DNA from: Darksidea phi
Lineage: Eukaryota; Ascomycota; Dothideomycetes; Pleosporales; Lentitheciaceae
Reading direction: 5' to 3'
NCBI GenBank assembly: GCA_030770425.1
Contig: JASJFT010000040.1
Span: 124,001 to 188,000, forward strand
Length of the DNA stretch: 64,000 nt
This document shows, one piece after another, positions 35,173 to 46,046 of this stretch. Positions within the stretch are counted from its first letter, which is position 1; each line of letters begins with the position of its first letter. The translations under genes and the position numbers were made by a program. The notes beneath the pieces are model-generated. The model saw only the letters and a program-made list of their open reading frames with translations, was not told the DNA's origin and made no database searches.

Positions 35173-36604
35173 ATGACGGAAAGTACAGCCGGCGCAGCTT
35201 CGCCCCCTAAGAAAAGATTCACCTTCAAGAAGGCGGCATGGCAGACTACTCCGAAGGCAGAGGGGAAAGAGACAGAGGACATGTTCAGCCATTCTAATGA
35301 ATTTCGAGATATCGTTGCCGAGCAAACGCAGCGGAAGAAAGAAGAAAAGAAGAAGGCTGAGGAAATACGGAAACGAAAGGTCGACGAGGAGCGCGAGAGG
35401 AAAAGAAGGAAGGTGTCGAATGAATCATACGGGAAGCTGCCCGAGAGCGGATCGGCGAGCTCAGCGCATGGCGGTCGATTGAGCAGCAGAGAGTACAGAT
35501 CCCTGAGAACACAATGCTAGAGATTAGCTAACCTGCAATAGACGGAGCGAGACCCCGCTCTCTCCCATTCGGAATGGGTCCCTAGACACTCTCTCCAAAC
35601 GCTACGATTCGCTCACGAAGTCCTCCAGCACCGGCTCCTTCGTGCAGAATGATTCACATATAATAGACCTGGTAGACTCGGGAGACGAATTCGTACCGCA
35701 CCGCAAGGCATCGCCGACACCTACGAAGCAGTCAATACCGATGCACTCCTTAAAGCGCGCACCGTCTGAAGAACCTGAAGAGGTAGAAGATCCAGAGGTA
35801 GTTGCGTTCCGGGCGGCAGCTCGTGCAAGAGCAGCAAGAAAAGAGGCAGCAGAAAAGGCAGCCAAAGAAGCCCAGGCCTCCGCATCCGAATCAAAGCTGG
35901 CTTGCGTACAGCTGCTCATATCATCCCACCTGCCCGATACGAGGCCGATTATGATGAAAGTCAGACTTGACGAGACCATCGAAAGGCCTCGAAAAATATG
36001 GTGCGAGAAGCAGGGCTTTTCAGCCGCGCAGACCAACGATATATTCATGACTTATAGAGATCGAAAGGTGTACGACAGCACAACGATACAGGTGTTGGGT
36101 ATCAAGGTTGACAATCACGGAAACGTTTCCGTTCCTGGTGACACAACCATATACGATGAGCACAATCTGCCCAAAATTGCCTTGGACGCCTGGACGCCCA
36201 CGTTGAAAGAGCAATGGGAAAGAGAAGAGGCAAAGGAAGCCGCGGCGCGAAGAAAAGCCGCTGAACCTTCACCGCTATTCGAGGAGCCAGAGCCGGAGCC
36301 GGAGCCGGAGCCTGAGACGACTTTCCGAGTCGTCATGGTAGAAAAGGGCCAAAAGGCTGAGAGAGGAGTAGCAATGAAGGTCTATCCGGTATGTTGCATC
36401 GCCGTCATGCCACATCTGCTCGTCGCTAACATGGCACAGGACACGGACTTCGGACATCTTGCTTCTGCTTATAAGCAAAGCCGCGGTGTACCCAAGGATC
36501 AGCCCATCACCTTGGTGTGGGATGGAGAACGATTGCCCCCTATGGACACTATCTCTGACACCGACATTGAGAACATGGATATTATTGAGGTGCATTTCAA
36601 ATAA
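35173..36604 (+). CDS. Esc2/Rad60/NIP45-type protein with two SUMO-like domains
   Basis: Three exons (35173-35492, 35542-36388, 36440-36604) give 443 residues. The N-terminal half is charged, with Lys/Glu-rich helices and an acidic SUMO-interaction-like stretch (HIIDLVDSGDEF). A first SUMO-like fold lies around 235-330 (LLISSHLPDTRPIMMKVRLD) and a second ends the protein (FRVVMVEKG to IIEVHFK). An EPEPEPEPE run separates them. This architecture is that of Esc2, Rad60 and NIP45, which support genome stability and sumoylation at stalled forks. The C-terminus lacks the Gly-Gly of true SUMO, as expected for these proteins. The second intron is 51 nt, in frame and free of stops, so retention would add 17 residues. 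Confidence 0.85.
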
Positions 36605-37175
36605 CTCGAGCGATTTGCTTTGGCACTGGATATAAGGGAGTTCTGCGTTTGGTATCTGCTCTTACATTTGATAGCGAGCCTGGCGTTGGTAGGATTGTGT
36701 ATAGCTTCTCTACTGATACCACGGTTTGGCAAACAGGTTATGGGATGGTCTGGAAGGCATGACGGGCAACTCTTTTGTTTTTGCAATGGGGTTTGCAAAG
36801 TCTGAGCAACGGTGTTTCTCGTGGGACGCTTGAACCGGCTTTGCCATGAGTCATGACTAGAGACGGGCCCAACATGGCTCTCCTTAGTATTTATATAAGC
36901 TTCCTTGGAAACACTCCTAGACATCACGTTTACTCTACATACCGTTTCCGCATCCGAAGTAGTCTAGCGTTGAAAAATAAGCTTAATTTTGAGCCGCATG
37001 TTAAAGCTCCCAGTTACCCCACCGACAAAATTTTGGGCATCCCACCTTAAGTTCCAACTTTTGCGCTCCCCGGAGTTCAGCTTACAACCTGGTCTACAAC
37101 GCCGCCATAACACACTCACTGGTATCTCGGACTACTCCCGCGCATTACATCGCCCTCAAATACCGCATCCTGAAG
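36605..37175. other. Intergenic region, promoter of TRM112
   Basis: AT-richer, same-strand spacing. No feature recognised. Confidence 0.5.
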
Positions 37176-37723
37176 ATGAAGCTCCTCACCCTCAACTTCC
37201 TCACCTGCGCCATAAAATCATGCAAAACGTCCCCCGCATCCTTCCCGCTCCACCCCCGCGACGCCGAACTCGAAATAGTAGAAACAGACGTGAACCTCCC
37301 GTTTCTTAAGAACATATTGCCGCGGCTAATGTGGGAGGAATTGCGCACAATAACTTCTGAGGTACGCCTCTGTACACACATACCTTCCTCAACCCATCTC
37401 CACACCTCTCCGACACACACATTCCACATCTATCGCTACAATGAAAGGGATGTACTAATGCGATATAGCTCGGCCTTCCCGACCTCCCCCCAACACCACC
37501 CACACGCGACGACCTAGTCGAAGGCGGAGAAAAAGGCAAAGTGGCAGAAGGCGAAGAAGAAGTAGAAGTGGAAGAAGTGCCTACGCAAACGGCAAAAGAT
37601 CTGCACAGAGTCCTTCTCGAGACGTGTGTGAAGGAGGGCAAGTTGGTGTGTGGGGCGTGTGGACATGAGTACCAGGTTATGGAGGGAGTTGCGAATTTCT
37701 TGCTGCCGGGGCATTTGGTGTAG
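37176..37723 (+). CDS. TRM112: Methyltransferase activator subunit Trm112
   Basis: Two exons (37176-37361 and 37469-37723, 107-nt intron) give 146 residues. The zinc-binding part is formed by Cys11 and Cys16 near the N-terminus (LTLNFLTCAIKSC) and Cys123 and Cys126 near the C-terminus (CGACGHEY). A central acidic insert (EGEEEVEVEE) is a typical fungal variant. Trm112 stabilises and activates Trm9, Trm11, Mtq2 and Bud23, which modify tRNA, the release factor eRF1 and 18S rRNA. Length is slightly above yeast Trm112 (135). Convergent with YTM1, another ribosome biogenesis gene. Confidence 0.92.
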
Positions 37724-38281
37724 CGTTGGCTAGGAGATGTGCGGGGGCAGATCATATCAAGGAGGTTAGTATGGTGAGGAGGGAGGTTGGGGGCAATGAA
37801 AGCGTGAGATGGAGGACAATGGGCGGTGGGATGGGTATTGTTGGGGCTGCTTGGAGTTCACGGCATGATACCCTTTTGCAGCATATGCATATTGTAAGGC
37901 GTTTTGGTCTGGTCAAAAAGTCACAATTACATTCTTATGAGCTCTCCGAGCATCGCTATAAATCTACGTGTAGCGGCGTCCGTTTGACGTAATCATAGGA
38001 CCAACCACAGCCAAGTCGTCGAGTTCTTCGCCCAACACACGGTTTGACCAACGTACGGCTGATCTCGACGATTGTCAGGCCTAGTATACAGAAACCGACT
38101 TGCCACTTTTCCAGACCATGGGGCACAGATCCCTCTAAAACCGCATATATCATGGCAATACAATGCTTTTAATGCCTATGTGGTATCTAGCTCATGAAGA
38201 ACGCCCGAACGCCACCCCATGCTCTAGCTTAACTCTACATCGTACGATAGCCTGAAGGCCCTCCGGGCGCCCAATTTCATG
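37724..38281. other. Convergent intergenic region TRM112 / YTM1
   Basis: 3' regions of two convergent genes. No feature recognised. Confidence 0.5.
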
Positions 38282-39777
38282 CTACGCGCCCAATTGCCTA
38301 TTGATCTGTACGCGCTTGTCCTCGCCTGCAGAGAGTATGCCAACATGGCGGTCCCACCGCACACTGAACACTTTGACGCCCTCGCCATGGGCATGTGAGG
38401 GCTTCCCGGCTGCACTGTTCCTGTTGATTGTATATATGCTCTCGCCCACCTGGCCCTCGCCCTGAACTTCCGAAGGCCTTACACTCCGCACATCCCAGAT
38501 CTGCGCTGTCCCATCATGTGAGCCAGATAGAAGGCTATGCTCGTTGCTGGGGTCTACGTCGAGCGAAACGACTGCGTTCTTGTGCCCTCTGAGCGTCATA
38601 ACATTGATTCGCGTTGCGGAGGCTCGCGGATCGATGAGCGTAATGTGCCTTGCCGACGTTCCTGTAGCCAGCAGATTGAGTTTCGGTAGAGCAGTGAGCG
38701 AGAGAAGTGAGTGGCCTGTTGTTCGCGTGTCTACGCACGTAGAAGTTGGCAAGTCCCACGTCTTGAGGCAGTGATCGTGCGATGCTGAGTAGGCAACCGT
38801 AGCGTCATCTGGTTTGAAAATGACGCTCGAAACGGGTGATGCGTGACCGGAAAGTTTGCTCAACGCACCGCGAGCGGGAACTGTACGCTCGGGCTTAGAA
38901 AGCTTTTGTCGCTTGTTCGCGGCCGCCGTGGAACTAGGAAGAAGGTTTGCTGGCGGGGCTGGATTCTCTTTCGAATTTGCTGAAAACAATGATATTGTAG
39001 TATCTGACGAAGCAGAGAGAATCCGGTTCGAAGGTCCATGGACAGCTAGATCCTCCACACCCCACCGATGGCTGAACAGTTCCAAGCTCGTAGTAATCGT
39101 CCGTGTATCGTCGTCGTATTTGTAAATTCGAACAGTATTGTCGAGTCCGGCAGCCACGATCTTCTTGTCTGATATCCACTTCGCGGTTTTCAGACTCGTT
39201 ATCCGACCACCATTATTCGGTGCTTGTGAAGTGGCCAACACATTCCCTGACATATCCCATACTCTTACCAAGCCATCATAACTAGCGCTCAGTATTCTCT
39301 CCTGACCACTTTGTACGCTTGCTCCAGATAATACGTCCACCGCAGAAACCCAATCGTCATGTTCAAAGCTCGATACATTCAGAGGCGGTACCAATGCTCT
39401 CGTATATTCCAGCTCGAGCGTTGTTTCCGCCGAGACCCCGTGTTTTGTAAGGTACTCATCGATAGTTGTTCTCAAGAATTGCCCATTTATAAGGATATCG
39501 AAGGGAATCGGGCTTGAATCGGGCCTGAGAAGGCTGTTCACAAGGGAGGAAATTTGGGGTCGTCGTAGAGCTAGGTTTCTTGATTAGCATACTGCAGACT
39601 GGGTATCCTGACGGTCTTCACAGGGCAATGCGCAGACGATCACCTAACGAGCGGTCGGGCTTTTCGCGCAAACTTACAGGTCTGCACCAACATGACGCCG
39701 GCATCTTGAGTGAGCTCTATAGTGGGGTCGCGGGTGGTCAGCCGAATCGGCACCTTGACTTCTGCATGCGACTCCAT
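38282..39777 (-). CDS. YTM1: Ribosome biogenesis protein Ytm1 (WDR12)
   Basis: Two exons (39678-39777 and 38282-39570, minus) give 462 residues. An N-terminal ubiquitin-like domain of the NLE type (VKVPIRLTTRDP; ISSLVNSLL; PIPFDILINGQFLRTTIDEY) is followed by a seven-bladed WD40 propeller; blade ends such as VRVWDM, LKTWDLP and AQIWDV are visible. Ytm1 forms the PeBoW complex with Nop7 and Erb1, and its UBL domain is pulled by the Rea1 AAA ATPase during 60S maturation in the nucleolus. The first exon supplies the first strand of the UBL domain, so the 107-nt intron is needed. Length matches the family. Confidence 0.92.
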
Positions 39778-40219
39778 TATGTATCGTTATTGTTGTGGGA
39801 AGCGTGGAGTTGAAGAAGCTCCAAAAAATTTGAATGGAGGAATGGAGCTCGAAATTTTTCTGTTTAGGCTTAGCGCGGGGAACATTTCTTTGGTCGGCAT
39901 TAGCAACTTATGCGCCTAGCTAGACACTCATGTTAGGATTGCGGTAGAGCTATGAGTATAAATATATCCGGTTCGGTGTGAGACGCCATGCTTTAATGTC
40001 CTCTCTTGCTTGTGCTCTTAACAAGACCTAAATTTCTCAATGCGCGTCATATGATTCTCTACCTGATCTTTAGCTTCATTCATTCCTAGCAAATGATGTG
40101 TATGGATATCAGGCCTATGACGGGTAGGCAAACTCTAGTCATGTTCGAAAAGACCGAAAACGCCACGCTAATCATTCAAATCCACAGCTTTTTCATTCCT
40201 TTCCCTTCTCTCACACTGT
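39778..40219. other. Promoter region of YTM1 and 3' region of the synaptojanin gene
   Basis: No feature recognised beyond AT-rich stretches. Confidence 0.5.
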
Positions 40220-43200
40220 CTACCTCACCGGCCTAAGCACCTCCCACCCCTTCAAACTCTCCATCTCCTCCGGTTCTTCATCCATCAAATTCCTCCCTCT
40301 CCCCTCCTTACTTCCAGTACTCAACCCTGTCGCCGTTCTTGGCGGCAGAGGCGGTTTCTCATCCATGCTATCGATCAGACTCCCACTATTAACGGGCTTC
40401 CTATTCGCAGGAGGCGGTGCCATTGAGCGCCGTGGAGGTGGAGGCTGTGGCCTCATAGATGCGTCAGGTGGCTGCAAGTCATCTCTGTATCGCTGCGGAG
40501 GCGGAGACGAGGTGGATGAATTTGGTATGGAGGAAAGGAGTGAGGGCTTTTTGTTCGGTATGGGTGGTGCGGGTTTGCGATTAAGATTTGGGGAGGGAAC
40601 TCGCTGTGTAGAAGGGCGATTGGGATAAATGGGGAGGGATCGTGCTGATGCCGATGAGGCTGTGCGTCTTAAGTCGTCACTGCCGTCGAAATTCGATATC
40701 GATGTCGACGAAGCTGGAGGGGGAAACGGCGGCGCGATGAGTTTCCGAGCTGAAGGATTCCGATTCATTTGGTTCACGCTTGTCGTCGAGCTGGCCAGGC
40801 TGTTCGGTATACTCTGACTAGTGCCATTGAAGTCCATGGTGTGCGCTCTTGCCGTCCCTCGTGCAGGTGGTGGTTCAGGCTTCCCGCCCATACGCTTGAC
40901 CTCCACCCAGTCTGGTTCTGGCGACGGCGTAAATGGATTACTCGGCCTCTTCGGATTCGGAATATGATCATTTGATGGCGGTTGTACACGCGACCGTGCA
41001 GGCAGCCCATTATCTAGCCACCACTTTCTTCGATCTGAGCTTGCAGGCGGCAGTCCCGGCTCCACACTCTCATACCCTAAGAGATCCTCATCATCCGTAT
41101 CCTCCACCATGTCCCCGCCTGCCCTAGTGTCACCCACAACTTCCCTCCTCTTTTCATAAAGCTGTTGGCTTAATTGCTCTTTCTTCTTCTCATCGACTTT
41201 GCTAACGAGGCACTGGAAAGTAGCATAGACGGGACGATGGTCGGAGAATCGGAGTGGGGCACTGTCATAATTTATTTGGCGGATGTTGTCGCCTTTGCGA
41301 AGGACGCGGTCGCACCAAGCAGGGATGCGTGCTTTTTCGGACGTGTCGTATGTGTCGGTCCCCAAATCATACTTATAGGTCGGTAGGAAGGTAATGCGCG
41401 CTTCCGAGTAGTAAGGGAAGGCTAGGCCTGCGACCATTTGCAAGTTGAGCTAAGAGCGTTAGCATCCTCTGCCAAAGACTGTGCACTCGGAAGCAGATCT
41501 CACCTGATCGTTCTCGTACAATGTCTCAAGATCACCAACATGGCACAATTTCTGCACCTTCTCGTTGCTCAAACCTATCCGGTAGTTAAAGTCTCCAAGC
41601 CAAATAACGGTATCATGATCTTCGATCGACCTGTTCCTTTGAAATCGCAAGCCGTGGCTGATGGTCTTGTAGTCACGGTTCCTTTCCTCGTAGTTGGCGA
41701 AGCCAGCTGCAAGATGTGCCGTGATGAAGCAGATCGAAGTGTTGGCGTACTCCATTCGGATGGCTACGGCTCCTTTGTTGCCTGCCATACCAGACATACC
41801 GGTCTAGAACATATTAGCGACGCCCATAGACTTGAAGGTGATACCGCTTACTTTCTTCAAGCTCCCTTCCACATTCTTGATAAGTTTCAGAGAATTTGCC
41901 CTAACGAAAACCGATAAACTTGCGCCAACAAGCTGTCCTCCTCTCAGCAAAACATATTCCTCTTTACCATGCTTAGCCGCATTGTCATTGAGGCAATTTT
42001 TGACAGCAGCCTCCCAAGCCTGCCTTCGCGCAGGATCGGTGGACATGATCTGCTGCGGGCTGAGCTCGACGATCTCTTGGAATCCCACTGCCACGATCTC
42101 GGGACATTGCTGAGAAGGGTCGACATCCGGGCATAACCATGGTGACAAGTCCTCTTGTAGACCGTGGGTTTTGCCGTTCAAGTTGAAGGTCCCCACAAGG
42201 ATGTGAATGACCTCCGTTTGCGTAAACTCTGCTGAGCGCCTGCTGAGCTCTGCAACAACGTAGTCGTTGATCGGATCGTAGAGATGCACTGGTAGTTGTC
42301 CCATCAGTCGTCCAAGGAGCATATCGATGGTGTTCTGTCGACCCTTGTCCGCAAAGTTGTTGATGTACATCCGCGTCGCACTCTTCCGCGCATCTGCGAG
42401 TGCACCAGCAAGCGACATCTTTCCATGTCTCGTAAACGAAGACTTCAGTGCTCCTGTACCGGCGTATATACGTGACAAAGCATCGCCATTATCCGCCCAC
42501 ATACTCGAGTGCCGTACCCAAAAGTCCTGACTAGCACCCAGACCTTTGTGACTCAAAAAGAGATCTAAAGCCATCTTGCTGATGATTGTCTGAACGAGGT
42601 TCGTCCGGTCCAAGCAGTCCAAACAATTGGTCCTGAAAACGCCTTCTTGCTGTAATATCGTAATGGGTCGTCTTACGACATAATCCTGGCCGTTCGACCG
42701 TGCATGCTCTTCCACCTCTTCAGATAAATAATACGCGAAGGAATCTGCAGAAGCCCGTATGTACCGAGAGATACCGCTGGCCATTTCGTAGCCTCCAGGT
42801 CCTCTCGTCTCGGCGTGGAAATCGTACTCCGTGTTCTGAATAAGCTCGTGCTCGTGCGAGCCCTTCTCACCCCCTTGATTCAGCGGACTATTGTTGATAT
42901 GAAATCGGTATCTACGCGTGAGCTCTATCTCGTTTTGCTTTTCGTTGCTGAGAAGATTGACAACGTGGAGTGCGCCGTAAGTCAGTTCCAAGTTCTCAAA
43001 GTGCTTGTCAAACGCGGGCTGTGTTGCTTCAGGGGAGCGCGTTATGGTGATTTTTTGCTGTCCTGGCAGAAGTCCTGTAGCCTGTTCCCAAAATAACGGC
43101 ACGCTCCCTCTGACTTGCGTATACGAGAAGCATAATCCAGTAGGTGCTGTAAAAATAGTTTCCGTCTCGACGAAGTTCGCGACTGCCCCGTCGTCGTCAA

Positions 43201-44144
43201 TGCCGCGCGCATTGAATCGAGTCCCAGCTCTCCTGCATGATAATCGTGAAATAAGCGTCATAGAAGAGGGCAATCCGGACCGTGGAGCGCGTATAGGCGA
43301 TGAAGAGGATGGGACCGTGATTGTAAGAGCAAAACCCCGAATTGCAGAAGTAAGAATGCCTGACGCATCCAATGCCTGCTTCTCCCTTAGTGCCAACCTC
43401 GATCTGAAGTCCACCAACGGTTGAATCATATAAGAGTTCCAAAGGAAGCCGGCATCCAAACTGTCAATCGAAACGGTTGCCCCATCTGAGGATCTAGGGA
43501 GAGTCAGTCTACTGCTCCACACCAACATGGACTCTCCAGCCATACCTCTCCTGCAATCTCCTCGTTAGGTCAAAATCTGAGCTATAATAAAAGGTCCCAC
43601 TGCTCAAAAGCTTCTTCAGTGCTAAACAAGGATGCTCCAATGGGCTCTCCCCTTTACCCTTTCCAAATCCCATCTCAAAGCCCTCCTCATCGATCGTGTC
43701 CGTCGGGTAGGGGTTAACTTCGTCATTTAGAAGGGAATCGTAGTTTGCGCTGTTGAGGCAATAGAAGCCAACCGAATGTATCCTCTGCACCGTTTCGCCA
43801 GCCCTCACATCCGCAACCTTCCTGCTTCCATTCACAACAACCAGAAAGATGTCCCCGTTCACCGTAATCAATCCTAGTGTCCCATACACGTGCACTGAAT
43901 TCAACGTTCGGTAGTCTGACAAATCCACCTGGCTAACTGGCGAGAACTCAACCATGCAGCGCGCAGCGCTCCCGGAGGTGCCGTTGCTGCCCAAACTCGT
44001 TGTGCTCGTGTTGAAGCCATTAATACCGTTCCCGTTATTCGATTCTGTGGATGTGGAGCTGTGCCGGAGTACGAGCGCGTGCGTGGAGGTACTGAGCGCA
44101 ATGGCGCGGTGCGGGTAGTCTTTTATGAGGACACGGATGGACAT
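40220..44144 (-). CDS. Synaptojanin-type phosphoinositide phosphatase (Inp52/Inp53-like)
   Basis: Four exons (43546-44144, 41852-43493, 41504-41803, 40220-41449, minus) give 1256 residues. The N-terminal Sac1 domain carries the catalytic CX5R motif (RTNCLDCLDRTN, Cys490 to Arg496), so it should dephosphorylate PI3P, PI4P and PI(3,5)P2. The 5-phosphatase domain begins near 630 (ILVGTFNLNG) and has all key motifs: GFQEIVELSP, GNKGAVAIR, ITAHLAAGF, WLGDFNYRI, PAWCDRVL and SDHRPVYATF, acting on PI(4,5)P2. A long Pro-rich tail with PPPP and PxxP runs would bind SH3 proteins, as in endocytic synaptojanins. Both active sites look intact. All three introns are 48-54 nt. An upstream in-frame ATG region exists, but MSIRVLIKDYPHRAIAL is the family start. 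Confidence 0.92.
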
Positions 44145-44769
44145 TGTTGGTGGCAGCGGTGCGGAGTATGAGGTCGCGACGTAGAGGGCGGAGGCATGTC
44201 CGTTTGAAGGCGACGTAAATGCGCGTGTCGTATAGGCAAGCTGGCACGTCGAGAGTGGCCGGGAGTAGTCGTTGCAGGTAAGCACGTGTGTGCGCTCAGC
44301 TTTGGGCGTTGCTTTGGGCGAGCGATCGTCGCAGCAAGTCAAGTTTCACAAGGCCACTTACCAATTGAACAGCACCTAACGTGGTAATAAAGGCATACTA
44401 GGGGGCTGGGTATTGAGTGTAATAGGGCTGCCCCGACCTGTTTCGCTGCTCTATCACAATATCTCATTGAATAGCGTTCCCAATTTGAGGATCGGAAGTG
44501 CCCCTCGCTTCCCATTTGTGGATCTCGGGGAATGTCACTCAGGAACATTGCATCATAGCATGGGATTGGTTAGGGTTAAGACAGTGCAAGATCTTCAGAA
44601 CAAAGCGATACACGGCATCCGGAGTTCTTCGTCCATTGTCAATCCATTACACCCAGCACGCAATGCCAAAAACGCTTTTAACCGAAGATAACTCTCATCC
44701 CAAGTGCGAGGAGAAACAATCACATAGAAAAAAAAAATCCGCCAAATCGCACCCGACTCGCTCCAGCCT
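44145..44769. other. Promoter of the synaptojanin gene
   Basis: No further feature recognised. An A-run near 44728 is close to the end of the next minus-strand gene. Confidence 0.5.
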
Positions 44770-45414
44770 CTAGTCCCTGTACTCCCTCCTCCTCCGCCCA
44801 TCTCCCTCAACGATACTAATCCTCTCCCTTGTAACCCTCTCCCTCTCGCCACCACCATGATAATCCCTACTGCCCCTCCCGTAATCATACCCACCCCTAC
44901 TCATACTCCTTTCCCTTACCCTCGACCTACTCCTCCTCCGATCGAACCTCTCATAATAATCACTCTCACTAGGCGCCGGTTCCACATACCGGAAATGCTC
45001 ATACCTGGGACTCCTCTCTTCACTCCGCTCTCTCCTCGCCTCCCTTCTGTACTCCTTCTCCCTCACCACATAATCACCCCTACTGTCACTCGAGCTTGTA
45101 TAGCTACTCCTTGGGGAGACTTCAACGTAGTGCGCGGAGTGGTGCGACACTGATGGCGGCGGAGGAGGTGCAGGTGGTTGTTCCACGAAGACGGGAACGG
45201 GTTGGGGCGGAGGAATTGCGGGGACCGCGACGGGTCTGGGTGGCGGAACAGCGATGTAGGAAGCGGAGGGACGGGGCGATTCGCGGATGACCTCTGTCCG
45301 GGAGACGCGGCGGGTGGACTGGTGTGAGTGCCGGCGGGGTGGGGAGCGGTTACGTTGGACGACGCGGTAGGGGACTACGACGTCTTCTTCTTGCTTGACT
45401 TTGACGAGACACAT
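44770..45414 (-). CDS. Arg/Pro/Ser-rich protein of unknown function
   Basis: An intronless frame of 214 residues starting MCLVKVKQEEDVVVPYRVV. A Pro-rich core (PPPRPVAVPAIPPPQPVPVF; PPAPPPPPSV) is followed by an Arg/Ser/Asp/Tyr-rich tail with RS pairs (RRRSRSRVRERSMSRGGYDY). This composition recalls RNA-binding or splicing-associated disordered proteins, but there is no RRM or other folded domain. The short N-terminal motif with VKVKQEEDVVVPYRV may be the conserved part. The frame continues upstream to 45687, so a longer start is possible; I chose 45414 because the upstream part has no clear pattern. Function not assigned. Confidence 0.65.
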   Translation of the reverse strand: MCLVKVKQEEDVVVPYRVVQRNRSPPRRHSHQSTRRVSRTEVIRESPRPSASYIAVPPPRPVAVPAIPPPQPVPVFVEQPPAPPPPPSVSHHSAHYVEVSPRSSYTSSSDSRGDYVVREKEYRREARRERSEERSPRYEHFRYVEPAPSESDYYERFDRRRSRSRVRERSMSRGGYDYGRGSRDYHGGGERERVTRERISIVEGDGRRRREYRD

Positions 45415-46046
45415 TGCGACAACTGGGCGCGTTCTCGCAGCACTGTGGTGGTGTTGATGGCAATGCGATCGGGCTGTGATTCGCGGGTCGATCACTTGTG
45501 GGGGTATGGTTCGAGGCTGGACTGGATAAACGGGCACTAAGCACTCATCCTTCGAGTCCCCAAGCGCGCGAGAGCGAAGGTAGACGTCGCGACTGTGCGG
45601 CGCAAACGGCGCGAAGCGAGAGACAGCTGAGGTATTTAGAGGAACCGGACGGGTTGCTGAGGCATAGATGGGGGCGCCCAGCCACATGCATGCTGCAGGC
45701 TAAGCGCTCCGCCTTGGAACTATGCCCGCCGGTGTGACGCCGTGGCTTTTCCCTGGAAGTTCGCCCTAGTTGTTCAAGGTACCATGCGCAACCCGGGAGC
45801 CTATTCACCATCAAGTAGGGTGGTAAAGGTCAAGTATGCTCATGATCACATTCCCAACCCCAGAGACAAAAGAACTAGAAGCCTACACTAGCTATGTTAC
45901 AGCATTTCTTCAGTCTAAATCAATGCCCAACTCCGGCACAATTTCAATATCGTGCCTCGCTCGCATGTCACTCCGGACGCCCGTACATACTGAACCCGGC
46001 TAACGCACGTCCCGCAAATGTCTGGAGTCAAACTTCAAGATCACCA
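45415..46046. other. Intergenic region
   Basis: Promoter of the Arg/Pro-rich gene and 3' region of the RhoGAP gene. No other feature recognised. Confidence 0.5.
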
